Part shown: positions 16,394 through 24,041 of the stretch, in pieces
Position numbering within the stretch: position 1 is the stretch's first letter
Layout: each line of letters opens with the position of its first letter
NCBI RefSeq assembly: GCF_002917095.1
Contig: NZ_PQGA01000002.1
Span: 682,001-746,000 of the forward strand
Length of the DNA stretch: 64,000 nt
DNA from: Paraburkholderia eburnea
GTDB taxonomy: Bacteria; Pseudomonadota; Gammaproteobacteria; Burkholderiales; Burkholderiaceae
Direction: 5' to 3'
Notes under the pieces: generated by a model
The model's input: the letters and a program-made list of their open reading frames with translations, nothing else
What the model was told of the DNA's origin: nothing
The model's database searches: none
Program-made: the position numbers and the translations under genes

Positions 16394-17791
16394 TCATGCG
16401 CGCGGGGGCGCGCCGGAAAACGGGGATGGGTTGAGCGAAAGCTTCACGACGGCTTCGACGCCGCCGCCTTCACGGTCCAGAAAGGTTAGCGAACCTCCAT
16501 GCTGACGCGCGATTCTGTCGACTATGGCAAGCCCCAGACCCGTGCCGCCCGAATGTCCGCGTGCGTTGCCGCCACGGCTGAACGGCGATTTGAGCCGCTC
16601 CAGTTCCTCGGCGCGAATGCCGTTGCCGCGATCGCACACGCAGACGCAGGCGAAACCTCCCGCCTGCCAGGTGCGGACCGACAGGCCAGAGCGTCCATAT
16701 ACCACCGCGTTCTGCATCAGATTCATCAGCAGGCGCATCACGGCGACGGGCCGGAACGCGAATACGGGCAGCGCGGTTTTCTCGAAGTCGAATTCGTGCC
16801 CGAGCCCCGCGAAATCGGCGACCAACTGACCGACGAGCGCATTGAGGTCGCCTCGTTGCGGCACCTCGCGCTCGCCGCTGCCGGCGTAGTCCATGAACTG
16901 CTGAAGAATCGTATCGATGGTGTCGAGATAGCTCTCGGTAGCGGCCACGAGGCTGTCGTTGGTGCCGCGCGGTAACGCCATCGCGATCGCCAGGCGCAAC
17001 TTCGTGAGCGGCGTGCGGATATCGTGCGAAACGCCCGCGAGCATCAATGCGCGCGTGGCTTCGGCCTGGCACAGCGCGTCGGTCATCTGATTGAAAGCGC
17101 GGCTCACCTCGGCGATTTCGGTGGGGCCGTCGGTGGGCAGCGGTGCGGGCGTCTCGCCCGCGCTCACGCCGCGCGCCGCGTGCGCGAGTTCGGCCAATGG
17201 CCGGTTCAGGTGCATCTGGATCAGCCAGCCCGTGAGCGCCGCGACCAGCGCCAGGCTGATCGACAGCACGATGGCCGTGGTGACGCCGCTCACCTGGGTC
17301 TCGGCGATCATCGGCAGGGCGATCCAGACGGGTTCGCCGCCCGCGTGCACGCGTATCCACAGACGCGCCTCGTCCTCGCGGTCGTTGTCCATGATTTCCC
17401 AACGCACCGGCATATCGGCGGGCAGATGACGCCGCAGCGCTTCCAGAAAGACATCGCGTTGCCATGTGCGGAAAAAATGCGGCGGATTGGTCTCGGGCGC
17501 GACCACGCTCGACGCCGGCGCCTCGTTGCGCGCATTCAGCCGCGCGGCGGCGGCGCGGCTTTCGGCGGCCGGCATGGCGACCAGCATGCCGTCGAGCATC
17601 TTGACGTAGTCCGAAAAAATGATCGAAGCGCGATCGATGCGGGGGCGCTGCATGAAATGGAGCAGGGCGCTCAGCGAGCAGACCTGGGTGAGCGCGACGA
17701 GCGCCACCAGCAGCGCGATATTGCGCGAGAGCAGCGAGCGCGGCAGCCAGCTTCGGGGCCGGCGCTGCGGCGCAAGCGCGGGGCGCGCCAT
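16394..17791 (-). CDS. EnvZ-like sensor histidine kinase
   Basis: 465 residues. Two membrane segments (about 22-48 and 170-193) flank a periplasmic loop of about 120 residues with 'RWEIMDNDREDEARLWIRV'. A HAMP domain (about 193-240) and the H-box 'LAGVSHDIRTPLTKLRLAI' with His256 follow. The N-box is 'LLMNLMQNAVVYG', and G-boxes 'DRGNGIRAEELERL' and 'GTGLGLAIV' complete the ATPase. This is the EnvZ class. The start ATG overlaps the regulator stop by one base (TGATG), so translation is coupled. Ligand unknown; the osmotic-stress role of EnvZ is only an analogy. Confidence 0.9.
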   Translation of the reverse strand: MARPALAPQRRPRSWLPRSLLSRNIALLVALVALTQVCSLSALLHFMQRPRIDRASIIFSDYVKMLDGMLVAMPAAESRAAAARLNARNEAPASSVVAPETNPPHFFRTWQRDVFLEALRRHLPADMPVRWEIMDNDREDEARLWIRVHAGGEPVWIALPMIAETQVSGVTTAIVLSISLALVAALTGWLIQMHLNRPLAELAHAARGVSAGETPAPLPTDGPTEIAEVSRAFNQMTDALCQAEATRALMLAGVSHDIRTPLTKLRLAIAMALPRGTNDSLVAATESYLDTIDTILQQFMDYAGSGEREVPQRGDLNALVGQLVADFAGLGHEFDFEKTALPVFAFRPVAVMRLLMNLMQNAVVYGRSGLSVRTWQAGGFACVCVCDRGNGIRAEELERLKSPFSRGGNARGHSGGTGLGLAIVDRIARQHGGSLTFLDREGGGVEAVVKLSLNPSPFSGAPPRA

Positions 17792-18504
17792 CAGGCGTCG
17801 ACGCCGGCCACCAGCATATAGCCGATGCCCCAGACGGTCTTGATGAAACGCGGCTTGGCCGGGTCGTCCTCGACGATCTGGCGCAGCCTGAGGATCTGCA
17901 CGTCGACGCTGCGATCGAGCGCGTTGTGGTCGCGTCCGCGTGCGCGCGCGAGCAGGTTTTCGCGACTCACGGCGCGATTGGGCGACGAGCCGAGCGCGTG
18001 CAGCAACAGCATCTGCGCGGAATGCACGTCGATCGGCGCGCCGTCGCGCATGAGTGTCTGCTGGCCGACGTCGAACACGAAATCGCCGAAACGCAGGCGC
18101 TGCGAGACCACGGTCGGGTCGCCGGCCGCCATCTTCTGGCGGCGCAGCAGCGCTTTCACGCGCGCCACCAGTTCGTCGGGCAGGAAGGGTTTGGCGAGGT
18201 AGTCGTCGGCGCCGGTTTCGAGGCCGATCACCTTGTCCGCCGCATCGCCCTTGGCGGTGAGCATGAGGATAGGCAACGTGTGGCCTTCGGCGCGCAGGCG
18301 GCGGCACACGCTCAGGCCGTCCTCGGGTTCCATCATCAGGTCGAGCACCAGCAGGTCGTAGGGCTCGCGCTGCAACATGCGGTCGAGGCGCTTGCCGTCC
18401 GCGACGGCGCGCACCTCGAAGCCGTGGCCGCTCAGGAAGCGTTGCAGCATGTTGCGCAGCTCGGCTTCGTCGTCCAGAACGATGATGCGGTTCGCCTGCT
18501 CCAT
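17791..18504 (-). CDS. OmpR-family response regulator
   Basis: 237 residues. The receiver domain has the acidic pair 'VLDDEAE', the phospho-Asp in 'YDLLVLDLMMEPEDGLSVC' and the conserved Lys in 'YLAKPFLPDEL'. A C-terminal winged helix follows ('RAVSRENLLARARGRDHNALDRSVDVQILRLR'). Start 18504 is set by GGAGG six bases upstream; an earlier in-frame Met at 18576 would add 24 unlike residues. Co-transcribed with its kinase. The EF-hand gene ends 79 bp upstream on the same strand, so this pair may share a transcript with the two secreted proteins before it. Confidence 0.92.
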   Translation of the reverse strand: MEQANRIIVLDDEAELRNMLQRFLSGHGFEVRAVADGKRLDRMLQREPYDLLVLDLMMEPEDGLSVCRRLRAEGHTLPILMLTAKGDAADKVIGLETGADDYLAKPFLPDELVARVKALLRRQKMAAGDPTVVSQRLRFGDFVFDVGQQTLMRDGAPIDVHSAQMLLLHALGSSPNRAVSRENLLARARGRDHNALDRSVDVQILRLRQIVEDDPAKPRFIKTVWGIGYMLVAGVDA

Positions 18505-18583
18505 GGCCGCCTCCGGCGGTGATCGATCAGAAGGGGCGAGCGTGAGCGCGCCCCATTCCCTGTTGTCGTCGTACATGCCGCGA

Positions 18584-18910
18584 TCATCGGTTCGCGGCGG
18601 CTCGCTCGCGCATGAAATTTTCTATCTGCGCGAGCGTCACATAACCGGCGCGCTGACTGTCGATGGCGTCGAAGTGTTGGGCCACCGTCGGCATACCGGC
18701 TTGTGCCTGCTCGCGCGTGAGCTTGCCGTCGTGCGTCGTGTTCGCCTGCGCGAAGCGGGACTGCAATTGCGCGAAGGCTCGTGTCATGCGCTCGTTGGCG
18801 GCGGGCGATGCGGACAGCGTCGGCGCGCCATTGGGTGCTGCGCTCAGGCCCTGCGCCGAAGCCGCAACTGAAACGATACACAAAATCAGGGGGACGATCA
18901 TCTTCTTCAT
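18584..18910 (-). CDS. Small secreted EF-hand-like protein
   Basis: 108 residues with a signal peptide ending 'SVAASAQ'. The loop 'NTTHDGKLTREQ' (about residues 59-70) has the EF-hand spacing with Asp at position 5 and Gly at 6, but Asn at 1, Thr at 3 and Gln at 12. A second loop 'DAIDSQRAGYVT' has no acidic cluster. So the pair is a degenerate EF-hand that may bind Ca2+ weakly or not at all. It lies upstream of an EnvZ/OmpR-like pair, same strand, and downstream of a repeat-rich secreted protein. A periplasmic sensor accessory is a reasonable but untested idea. Confidence 0.75.
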   Translation of the reverse strand: MKKMIVPLILCIVSVAASAQGLSAAPNGAPTLSASPAANERMTRAFAQLQSRFAQANTTHDGKLTREQAQAGMPTVAQHFDAIDSQRAGYVTLAQIENFMRERAAANR

Positions 18911-18995
18911 GGTGTGCTCCGTAGGATGGCCGACGCAGGGCGTCGGCCGGGTAGGGGAAACAAATAAATCGGCTGGGTTTGCAGGGGTGAATGCA

Positions 18996-19976
18996 TCAGG
19001 CCCAATGCGCGGGCACCCACACGCCGCCCATCCAGTGGCCCGGCACCCAGACCGCAGGGCGCGGGGCGACGTACACGGGACGCGGCGCGATATAGACCGC
19101 ACGCGGCAGCGGGCGCGCGACATACACCACCTTGGGCGCGGGCGGGGCGACATAGACGACCTTCGGAGCCGGCGCGACGTACACCGTCTTCGGCGGCGGG
19201 GGCGTCACGTACACGGCCTTCGGCGCGGGCGTGACATACACCGCGGTGTTGGCGGGCGGGGGCGGCGTGACCACCACGGGCGTGGGGGCCGGGGCAACCG
19301 CGACCGCGGCGCCAACCGCCACCGTGCCGCCCCCGGCCACGACCATCGTTCCTCCCGTCGTGCCACCGGCTACCACCGTCGTGCCATGTACGACCGTGCC
19401 GCCGCCTGAAGTCGTCACGACGCCAGGCGCCACGCGTGTTGCGCTGCCCGAGTGCGTGTAAGTGCCGCCATCCGTCCCCGTGACCGTGGCGGAGCGCGAG
19501 CAGGTCGAACCGGCGCAATTCGTCGAGGCGTTGTGGCTCACGCTGTTGCCATTGGCCGCGCTGACCGTGCCCGTCGAGCTGTACTGGCCCGGCGCGGTGC
19601 GCGTCACGCTGCCCGAGGTGGAGGCGCTGCGGCCGTTTTCGCCCGTCATCGTACCGGTGTGCGAGCAGGTGCCGCCCGCGCAGCTCGTGTCGCCCGCATG
19701 TTGGACCGAACGCCCGTTCGGGCCGACCGCCGTGCCGCTGTTCGAGAACTGTCCGGGCGCGGTGCGAGTGACCGTGCCCGTGTTGGTGGCGACGCCGCCC
19801 CACGGACCCGCGACACCGCCCGCGTGCGTGCAACTGCCGCCGCCGCAGGAACCGGCATACGCGCCGTTATAGGTGCCGTGCGGCGTATAGGCGGTGCCGT
19901 GACCGGACCAGCCTGCAAAAGCAGGGGCGCTGGCAAGCGCGATGAGCGTGGCGGCGGCGAGGCGGAGCGATTTCAT
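18996..19976 (-). CDS. Repeat-rich secreted protein with WXXGXW end
   Basis: 326 residues with a signal peptide ending 'APAFAG'. The middle holds three diverged repeats of about 45-50 residues, each with 'TRTAPGQ'- or 'TRVAPG'-type starts and, in most, a 'CAGxTCS' pair of Cys. A Val/Gly/Thr-rich linker follows. The last 90 residues carry six or more repeats of a 9-10-residue unit such as 'PAPKAVYVTPP' and 'PAPKVVYVAPP', then a WXXGXW module 'VWVPGHWMGGVWVPAHW'. WXXGXW repeats are found in bacterial surface or periplasmic proteins. ATG 19976 follows AAGGATCTCC. Function unknown; cell-surface adhesion or wall contact is the plausible reading. Confidence 0.75.
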   Translation of the reverse strand: MKSLRLAAATLIALASAPAFAGWSGHGTAYTPHGTYNGAYAGSCGGGSCTHAGGVAGPWGGVATNTGTVTRTAPGQFSNSGTAVGPNGRSVQHAGDTSCAGGTCSHTGTMTGENGRSASTSGSVTRTAPGQYSSTGTVSAANGNSVSHNASTNCAGSTCSRSATVTGTDGGTYTHSGSATRVAPGVVTTSGGGTVVHGTTVVAGGTTGGTMVVAGGGTVAVGAAVAVAPAPTPVVVTPPPPANTAVYVTPAPKAVYVTPPPPKTVYVAPAPKVVYVAPPAPKVVYVARPLPRAVYIAPRPVYVAPRPAVWVPGHWMGGVWVPAHWA

Positions 19977-20277
19977 CGGAGATCCTTGTGTTTCGAGCGT
20001 GAGAGCAGGGCGGTTCGGTTCAGGGCACGCATCCGGCGTGTCAGCGGAACGAACTATAGGGCTGCTCCCGGCGCGAGTCGCCTGTAAAACCATGTCGCGG
20101 TGTTACAGGCGGGCGGGCGCATTGCTTCTCTGCCCCGTGTGCAACGGGTGTGGCGCCGATGCGTTCTACAAGGCCACGGCGCGCATGACATATCGCGACA
20201 TACTTCGCGCGTGGTGCTTCGCGCGATGCGCTTCTAAAGTGCACTTCATCACAGTGCCCCCAATACTCACCGTCATC

Positions 20278-21186
20278 ATGCTCACCACCGGCAAACTTGC
20301 GTACTACGTCACGATCTTTATCGTCGTCGCGTCGCTGATTGAAGCGGCCTGGCTCACTTTCAGGAAGCGCGGCTCCGGTGAGACCGCATTCGACTGGGCC
20401 GAAGTGTGGCTCTCGCTCGCCGATCTCGCCGGAAGAAAACTATTCGCTCTCCTGCCGGTTTCGCTCGCCGCGCCGATCTTCCATTTCGTCTGGGAACATC
20501 GTCTTTTCACGATTCCGATCGACAATCTCACGTTGGGGTTCTTCGTCTTTATCGGCCAGGAGTTCTGCTATTACGGATATCACCGCGCCTCGCATCGCAT
20601 GCGCTTTTTCTGGGCGACGCACGCGGTTCATCATTCGCCTAACCAGCTCGCGCTGTCCTCGGCCTATCGACTCGGCTGGACCGGCAAACTCACCGGCTCC
20701 GCGATGTTCTTCGCGCCGCTCGTCTGGCTCGGCGTGCGTCCCGAAGTCGTGCTCTCCATTCTCTCGTTCAACCTGCTTTATCAGTTCTGGCTGCATAACA
20801 CGTGGATTCCGAAGCTCGGCTGGCTTGAGTACGTGTTCAATACGCCGTCTGCGCATCGCGTGCATCATGCGTCGAATGTCGATTATCTCGATGCGAATTA
20901 CGGTGGCGTGCTGATCGTGTTCGACCGCCTGTTTGGCACCTACGTGGCGGAGCGTGCCGACGAACCGTGCCGCTACGGCCTTGTCACGCCGACGCGTTCA
21001 CGCAATCCGCTCGTCGTCGAATTCGGGCATTGGTTGAGCCTGGCGCGCGATATCGCGGCTGCGCCCAGTGTGTGGACCGCCGTGCGTCATGTGATCTTGC
21101 CGCCGGGCTGGAGCGCGCACGGCAAAGGCGAAACCACGGAGGAACTGCGCAAGCGCAGTCTCGCGGCGGTGCGCACGGACGCGTAA
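20278..21186 (+). CDS. Sterol desaturase / fatty acid hydroxylase family protein
   Basis: 302 residues with hydrophobic segments near 8-26, 60-80, 90-105 and 150-175. The diiron ligand boxes are complete: 'YHRASH' (HX3H), 'HAVHHS' (HX2HH) and 'HRVHHAS' (HX2HH). This is the integral-membrane oxygenase superfamily that hydroxylates or desaturates sterol- or fatty-acid-like lipids with O2. A lipid substrate is supported only by the family; a hopanoid or carotenoid substrate is conceivable since hpnR is in the window. The start is uncertain: ATG 20278 gives a normal hydrophobic N-terminus, but the frame is open upstream and no strong ribosome site decides it. Confidence 0.8.
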   Translation: MLTTGKLAYYVTIFIVVASLIEAAWLTFRKRGSGETAFDWAEVWLSLADLAGRKLFALLPVSLAAPIFHFVWEHRLFTIPIDNLTLGFFVFIGQEFCYYGYHRASHRMRFFWATHAVHHSPNQLALSSAYRLGWTGKLTGSAMFFAPLVWLGVRPEVVLSILSFNLLYQFWLHNTWIPKLGWLEYVFNTPSAHRVHHASNVDYLDANYGGVLIVFDRLFGTYVAERADEPCRYGLVTPTRSRNPLVVEFGHWLSLARDIAAAPSVWTAVRHVILPPGWSAHGKGETTEELRKRSLAAVRTDA

Positions 21187-21331
21187 GGTGAGTAGTGCGA
21201 TCGCCCGAGCGGTTGCCGTAAATGGCAAGCTCCGCTAACGTGGCGGCCTGCGGCGGCCACGAGCCGCCGCGACGTTTTCGAACTTTCCGTCCGGACCCGG
21301 ACGACACTCTCGTAGAAAGCAGGCAAACAAG

Positions 21332-22042
21332 ATGGATAACTCAGTGAACGGCAAGACGGTGGCGATTACGGGCGGCTTCGGCAGTCTGGGTTTGGCGGCG
21401 GCGCAGTTTCTCGTGTCGCGCGGCGCAAAGGTCGCGCTGATCGGCCGGGGCGCGGCACCCGCCGGCGAGGCTTTGCCCGCGGCGCTCAAGGATGCGGTCT
21501 GCCTCGGCGGCGTCGATCTGGTGGATGCCGACGCGGCACGCGCGGCGCTGGAAAGGGCCGCCGAGGCGATGTGCGGACTCGATGCGCTCGTCAATATCGC
21601 GGGCGCATTCCGCTGGGAAACGATCGCCGACGGCGACGCGCGCACCTGGGATCTGATGTTCGACCTGAACGTGAAGACGGCGCTGAACGCGTCGAAAGCG
21701 GCGCTGCCCGCGCTCCTCGCGCGCGGCACGGGCCGTATCGTCAACATCGGCGCGGGTGCGGGGCAGAAAGCCGGGTTGGGGATGGGCGCCTATGCGGCGT
21801 CGAAGGCCGGCGTGGCGCGCCTGACCGAAGCGCTGGCCGAAGAACTCAAGGACAAAGGCGTGACGGTCAACGCGATCCTGCCGAGCATTATCGACACACC
21901 GCAGAATCGCGCCGACATGCCCGACGCCGATTTCACGCGCTGGGTTCAGGCCGACGAAATTGCTTCGGTGATCGCGTTCCTGCTTTCTTCAGACGCGCGC
22001 GCGGTCACAGGCGCCGCGATCGCGGTGAACGGGCGCGTTTAA
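21332..22042 (+). CDS. Short-chain dehydrogenase/reductase lacking the usual catalytic Ser
   Basis: 236 residues. The cofactor loop is 'TGGFGSLG' (about 11-18), 'NIAG' near residue 90, and the Tyr/Lys pair in 'YAASK'. In classical SDRs a Ser lies 13 residues before that Tyr; here the place is in 'NIGAGAGQKAGLG' and carries Ala. So activity may be altered, or another residue may serve. The rest aligns well ('DKGVTVNAILPSIIDTP', 'AVTGAAIAVNGRV'). Substrate cannot be told. It stands alone on the plus strand between the sterol-desaturase-type gene and a convergent lipoprotein gene. Confidence 0.85.
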   Translation: MDNSVNGKTVAITGGFGSLGLAAAQFLVSRGAKVALIGRGAAPAGEALPAALKDAVCLGGVDLVDADAARAALERAAEAMCGLDALVNIAGAFRWETIADGDARTWDLMFDLNVKTALNASKAALPALLARGTGRIVNIGAGAGQKAGLGMGAYAASKAGVARLTEALAEELKDKGVTVNAILPSIIDTPQNRADMPDADFTRWVQADEIASVIAFLLSSDARAVTGAAIAVNGRV

Positions 22043-22067
22043 AACGCGGTAAGGCGTGTGCACGGGC

Positions 22068-22385
22068 CTAGTGTCCGTGACCGCCGCTGCTGCCGTGGCC
22101 GCCGGCGCTTTGCCACGTGCCGCCACCGCCATGCCAGCCACCGTGGCTGCCGTGCGACCCACCGCCATGCCAGCCGCGATAGCAGCATCTACCGCCTCCC
22201 CAGTACGCGAAACCGAAACTCGGCCCGTAGTAATAGTCGGGGTAGTAGCCGTAGCCATACGGGTAGCCGTAAGCGTAGGGATAGCCATAGCTGGCGTCGT
22301 AATAGCCCGGATAGCCGGGGTAAGGAGCGACGGCGCAGCCCGCAAGCGCGGCGGCCGCCCCTAATGCGCAGACGAAACGGAACAC
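22068..22385 (-). CDS. Small Gly/Tyr/His-rich lipoprotein
   Basis: 105 residues starting at a GTG preceded by GGAAGGAG. The N-terminus 'FRFVCALGAAAALAGC' is a lipobox. After Cys come tyrosine-rich repeats ('PYPGYPGYYDASYGYPYAYGYP') and a glycine/histidine-rich tail with 'GGSHGSHGGWHGGGG' and a final 'GHGSSGGHGH'. Low complexity prevents family placement. The tail would bind metals. It converges with the SDR gene (25 bp between stops). It lies just downstream of the PepSY gene of the copper operon, same strand (96 bp), so a shared metal theme is possible but unproven. Confidence 0.6.
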   Translation of the reverse strand: MFRFVCALGAAAALAGCAVAPYPGYPGYYDASYGYPYAYGYPYGYGYYPDYYYGPSFGFAYWGGGRCCYRGWHGGGSHGSHGGWHGGGGTWQSAGGHGSSGGHGH

Positions 22386-22480
22386 AATAGTCTCCTTCCG
22401 ATACTCCTTTGGCAATGCGGGGCGGGGTCGGGTTCAAGCGGAATTGTGTCCGTGAATTACTGTCGCTTTCGCCTGAATTG

Positions 22481-23989
22481 TCAGGAAGCCGAAAGATTTT
22501 TCGAGCCGCCGAACAACATCCGATCGAGCAACAGTACGCCGACAATCGTCGCGCCCATCAGCGGGAAAATCACGGCGAGAATCGCCAGTCCGGCCTTCCA
22601 CGCACGCATCGGCGGAGCCGCGCGCTCGCGCGACGGCGCGCCCACCGCGCGCGCGGGACGGCGCAGCCACCACATCACGAAACCCGTGACGGCGAGGGCC
22701 GCTAGCCCCAACGAAATCGCGGTACAAATCAGTTGATTCGCGAGGCCGAAATAACGGCCCATATGCAGCGACGTACCATATGAAATGACCTGCGAGACCG
22801 CGCCGTAATCGCCATACCGGATATCCTTCAGCACCGTGCCGCTGTACTGGTCGAGATAAACGGTGCGTTCCTGCTGTGGGTCCGCTGGAAAATACGACAC
22901 CGTGTAGACGCCTGAGGCCGTCGCGGGCAACGCCACGTCGTAGCCGCTGGCGACGCCAAGCGCCCTCATGCGCGCAACGACCTGATCGAGCGTGAAGCGC
23001 CCGGTTGCAGGCGAGGCCGCGTCGGGCGACTGTGGCACGCGCACCGCGCCAACGGCCCACGGCACGTTGGGCAACGGGAGATCGTCCATCACCATACCGG
23101 GCATCGACGCCATATCGTGGCCTGCATGCTCCGAATGATCCATCTGCATGGGCGGCCTCGCATCAGCGTGCTGCTGCGCACCAGGCAGCGTGGATTTCAA
23201 CGGCAGGCCGCCACCCCAGGCGCCGCGCGGCGCGCCTGCGCTCACACGCGTCGCCAGCGCCTTGAACTGCTTGCCCCACGAGCCTGTCCACGGCAGGCCG
23301 CTGACGACGAACGCGAGCGCGCCCACCGCGAGCCAGATGCCGATCACGCCATGCAGGCTTTTCCAGAAAGGCCGTCCCTTTGCTCCCAGCCGAGGCCAAA
23401 GCGCGGCACGCAACGCCGATCCGTGGCTACCGGGCGCGGCGCGCGGCCACCAGAGCGCCACGCCCGTACCGATCATGACGAGCGTCCAGCAGGCGGCCAG
23501 TTCCATCAGCAATTCGCCGGGCTTGCCGAGCAGCAGCTTGCGATGGAGCATGCGATCCACCTGCATGAAACGCCCATCGACGTCGAGCGTGCCGAGTACT
23601 TCGCCGCTATACGGATTCAGATAGACGCTTTCCTTGCGGCCGTTCATGAGCGCAAAAACAAATTCGGCGCTGCGTGCGGGATTGGCCTCGATATGCGCGC
23701 GGATCGGTTTCGCACCGACCGGCAGCGCGGCCTGAGCACGCGCGAGCAGGGTATCGGCGGAAAGACGCGGCGTGTGCGCGGGCGTCACCACGAGACGATG
23801 CGGATAAAGCAGCGGCTCGATCTGCGGCTGAAAACAATAGATGGTGCCCGTGATGGCCAGCACGATCAGAAACGGCATGACGAAAAGGCCGGCGTAAAAG
23901 TGCCAGCGCCAGAGCGTGCGATAGCCGGGATGGACGGCGCTGGTAGCGCGCGCGGGGCGCGTGCCAGAGGCGGGCAGCGTAGTGGACAT
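22481..23989 (-). CDS. PepSY-domain inner-membrane protein of the copper/iron operon
   Basis: 502 residues, PepSY_TM family. Four membrane segments are seen: about 32-52 ('HFYAGLFVMPFLIVLAITG'), 165-185, 210-235 and 410-430, plus a C-terminal one near 475. PepSY-like repeats lie between ('PYSGEVLGTLDVDGRFMQVDRMLHRKLLLG', 'YSGTVLKDIRYGDYG'). A His/Met-rich insertion 'MQMDHSEHAGHDMASMPGMVMDD' around residue 290 looks like a copper site. Such proteins often follow TonB receptors and are proposed to act as inner-membrane metal reductases. Last gene of the cruR operon; TonB receptor stop is 52 bp upstream. Confidence 0.85.
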   Translation of the reverse strand: MSTTLPASGTRPARATSAVHPGYRTLWRWHFYAGLFVMPFLIVLAITGTIYCFQPQIEPLLYPHRLVVTPAHTPRLSADTLLARAQAALPVGAKPIRAHIEANPARSAEFVFALMNGRKESVYLNPYSGEVLGTLDVDGRFMQVDRMLHRKLLLGKPGELLMELAACWTLVMIGTGVALWWPRAAPGSHGSALRAALWPRLGAKGRPFWKSLHGVIGIWLAVGALAFVVSGLPWTGSWGKQFKALATRVSAGAPRGAWGGGLPLKSTLPGAQQHADARPPMQMDHSEHAGHDMASMPGMVMDDLPLPNVPWAVGAVRVPQSPDAASPATGRFTLDQVVARMRALGVASGYDVALPATASGVYTVSYFPADPQQERTVYLDQYSGTVLKDIRYGDYGAVSQVISYGTSLHMGRYFGLANQLICTAISLGLAALAVTGFVMWWLRRPARAVGAPSRERAAPPMRAWKAGLAILAVIFPLMGATIVGVLLLDRMLFGGSKNLSAS

Positions 23990-24041
23990 GGGAAGCTCCT
24001 GTTAATTCGATGTTGTTAGCGCAAGGAATGTGAGCGATCGC

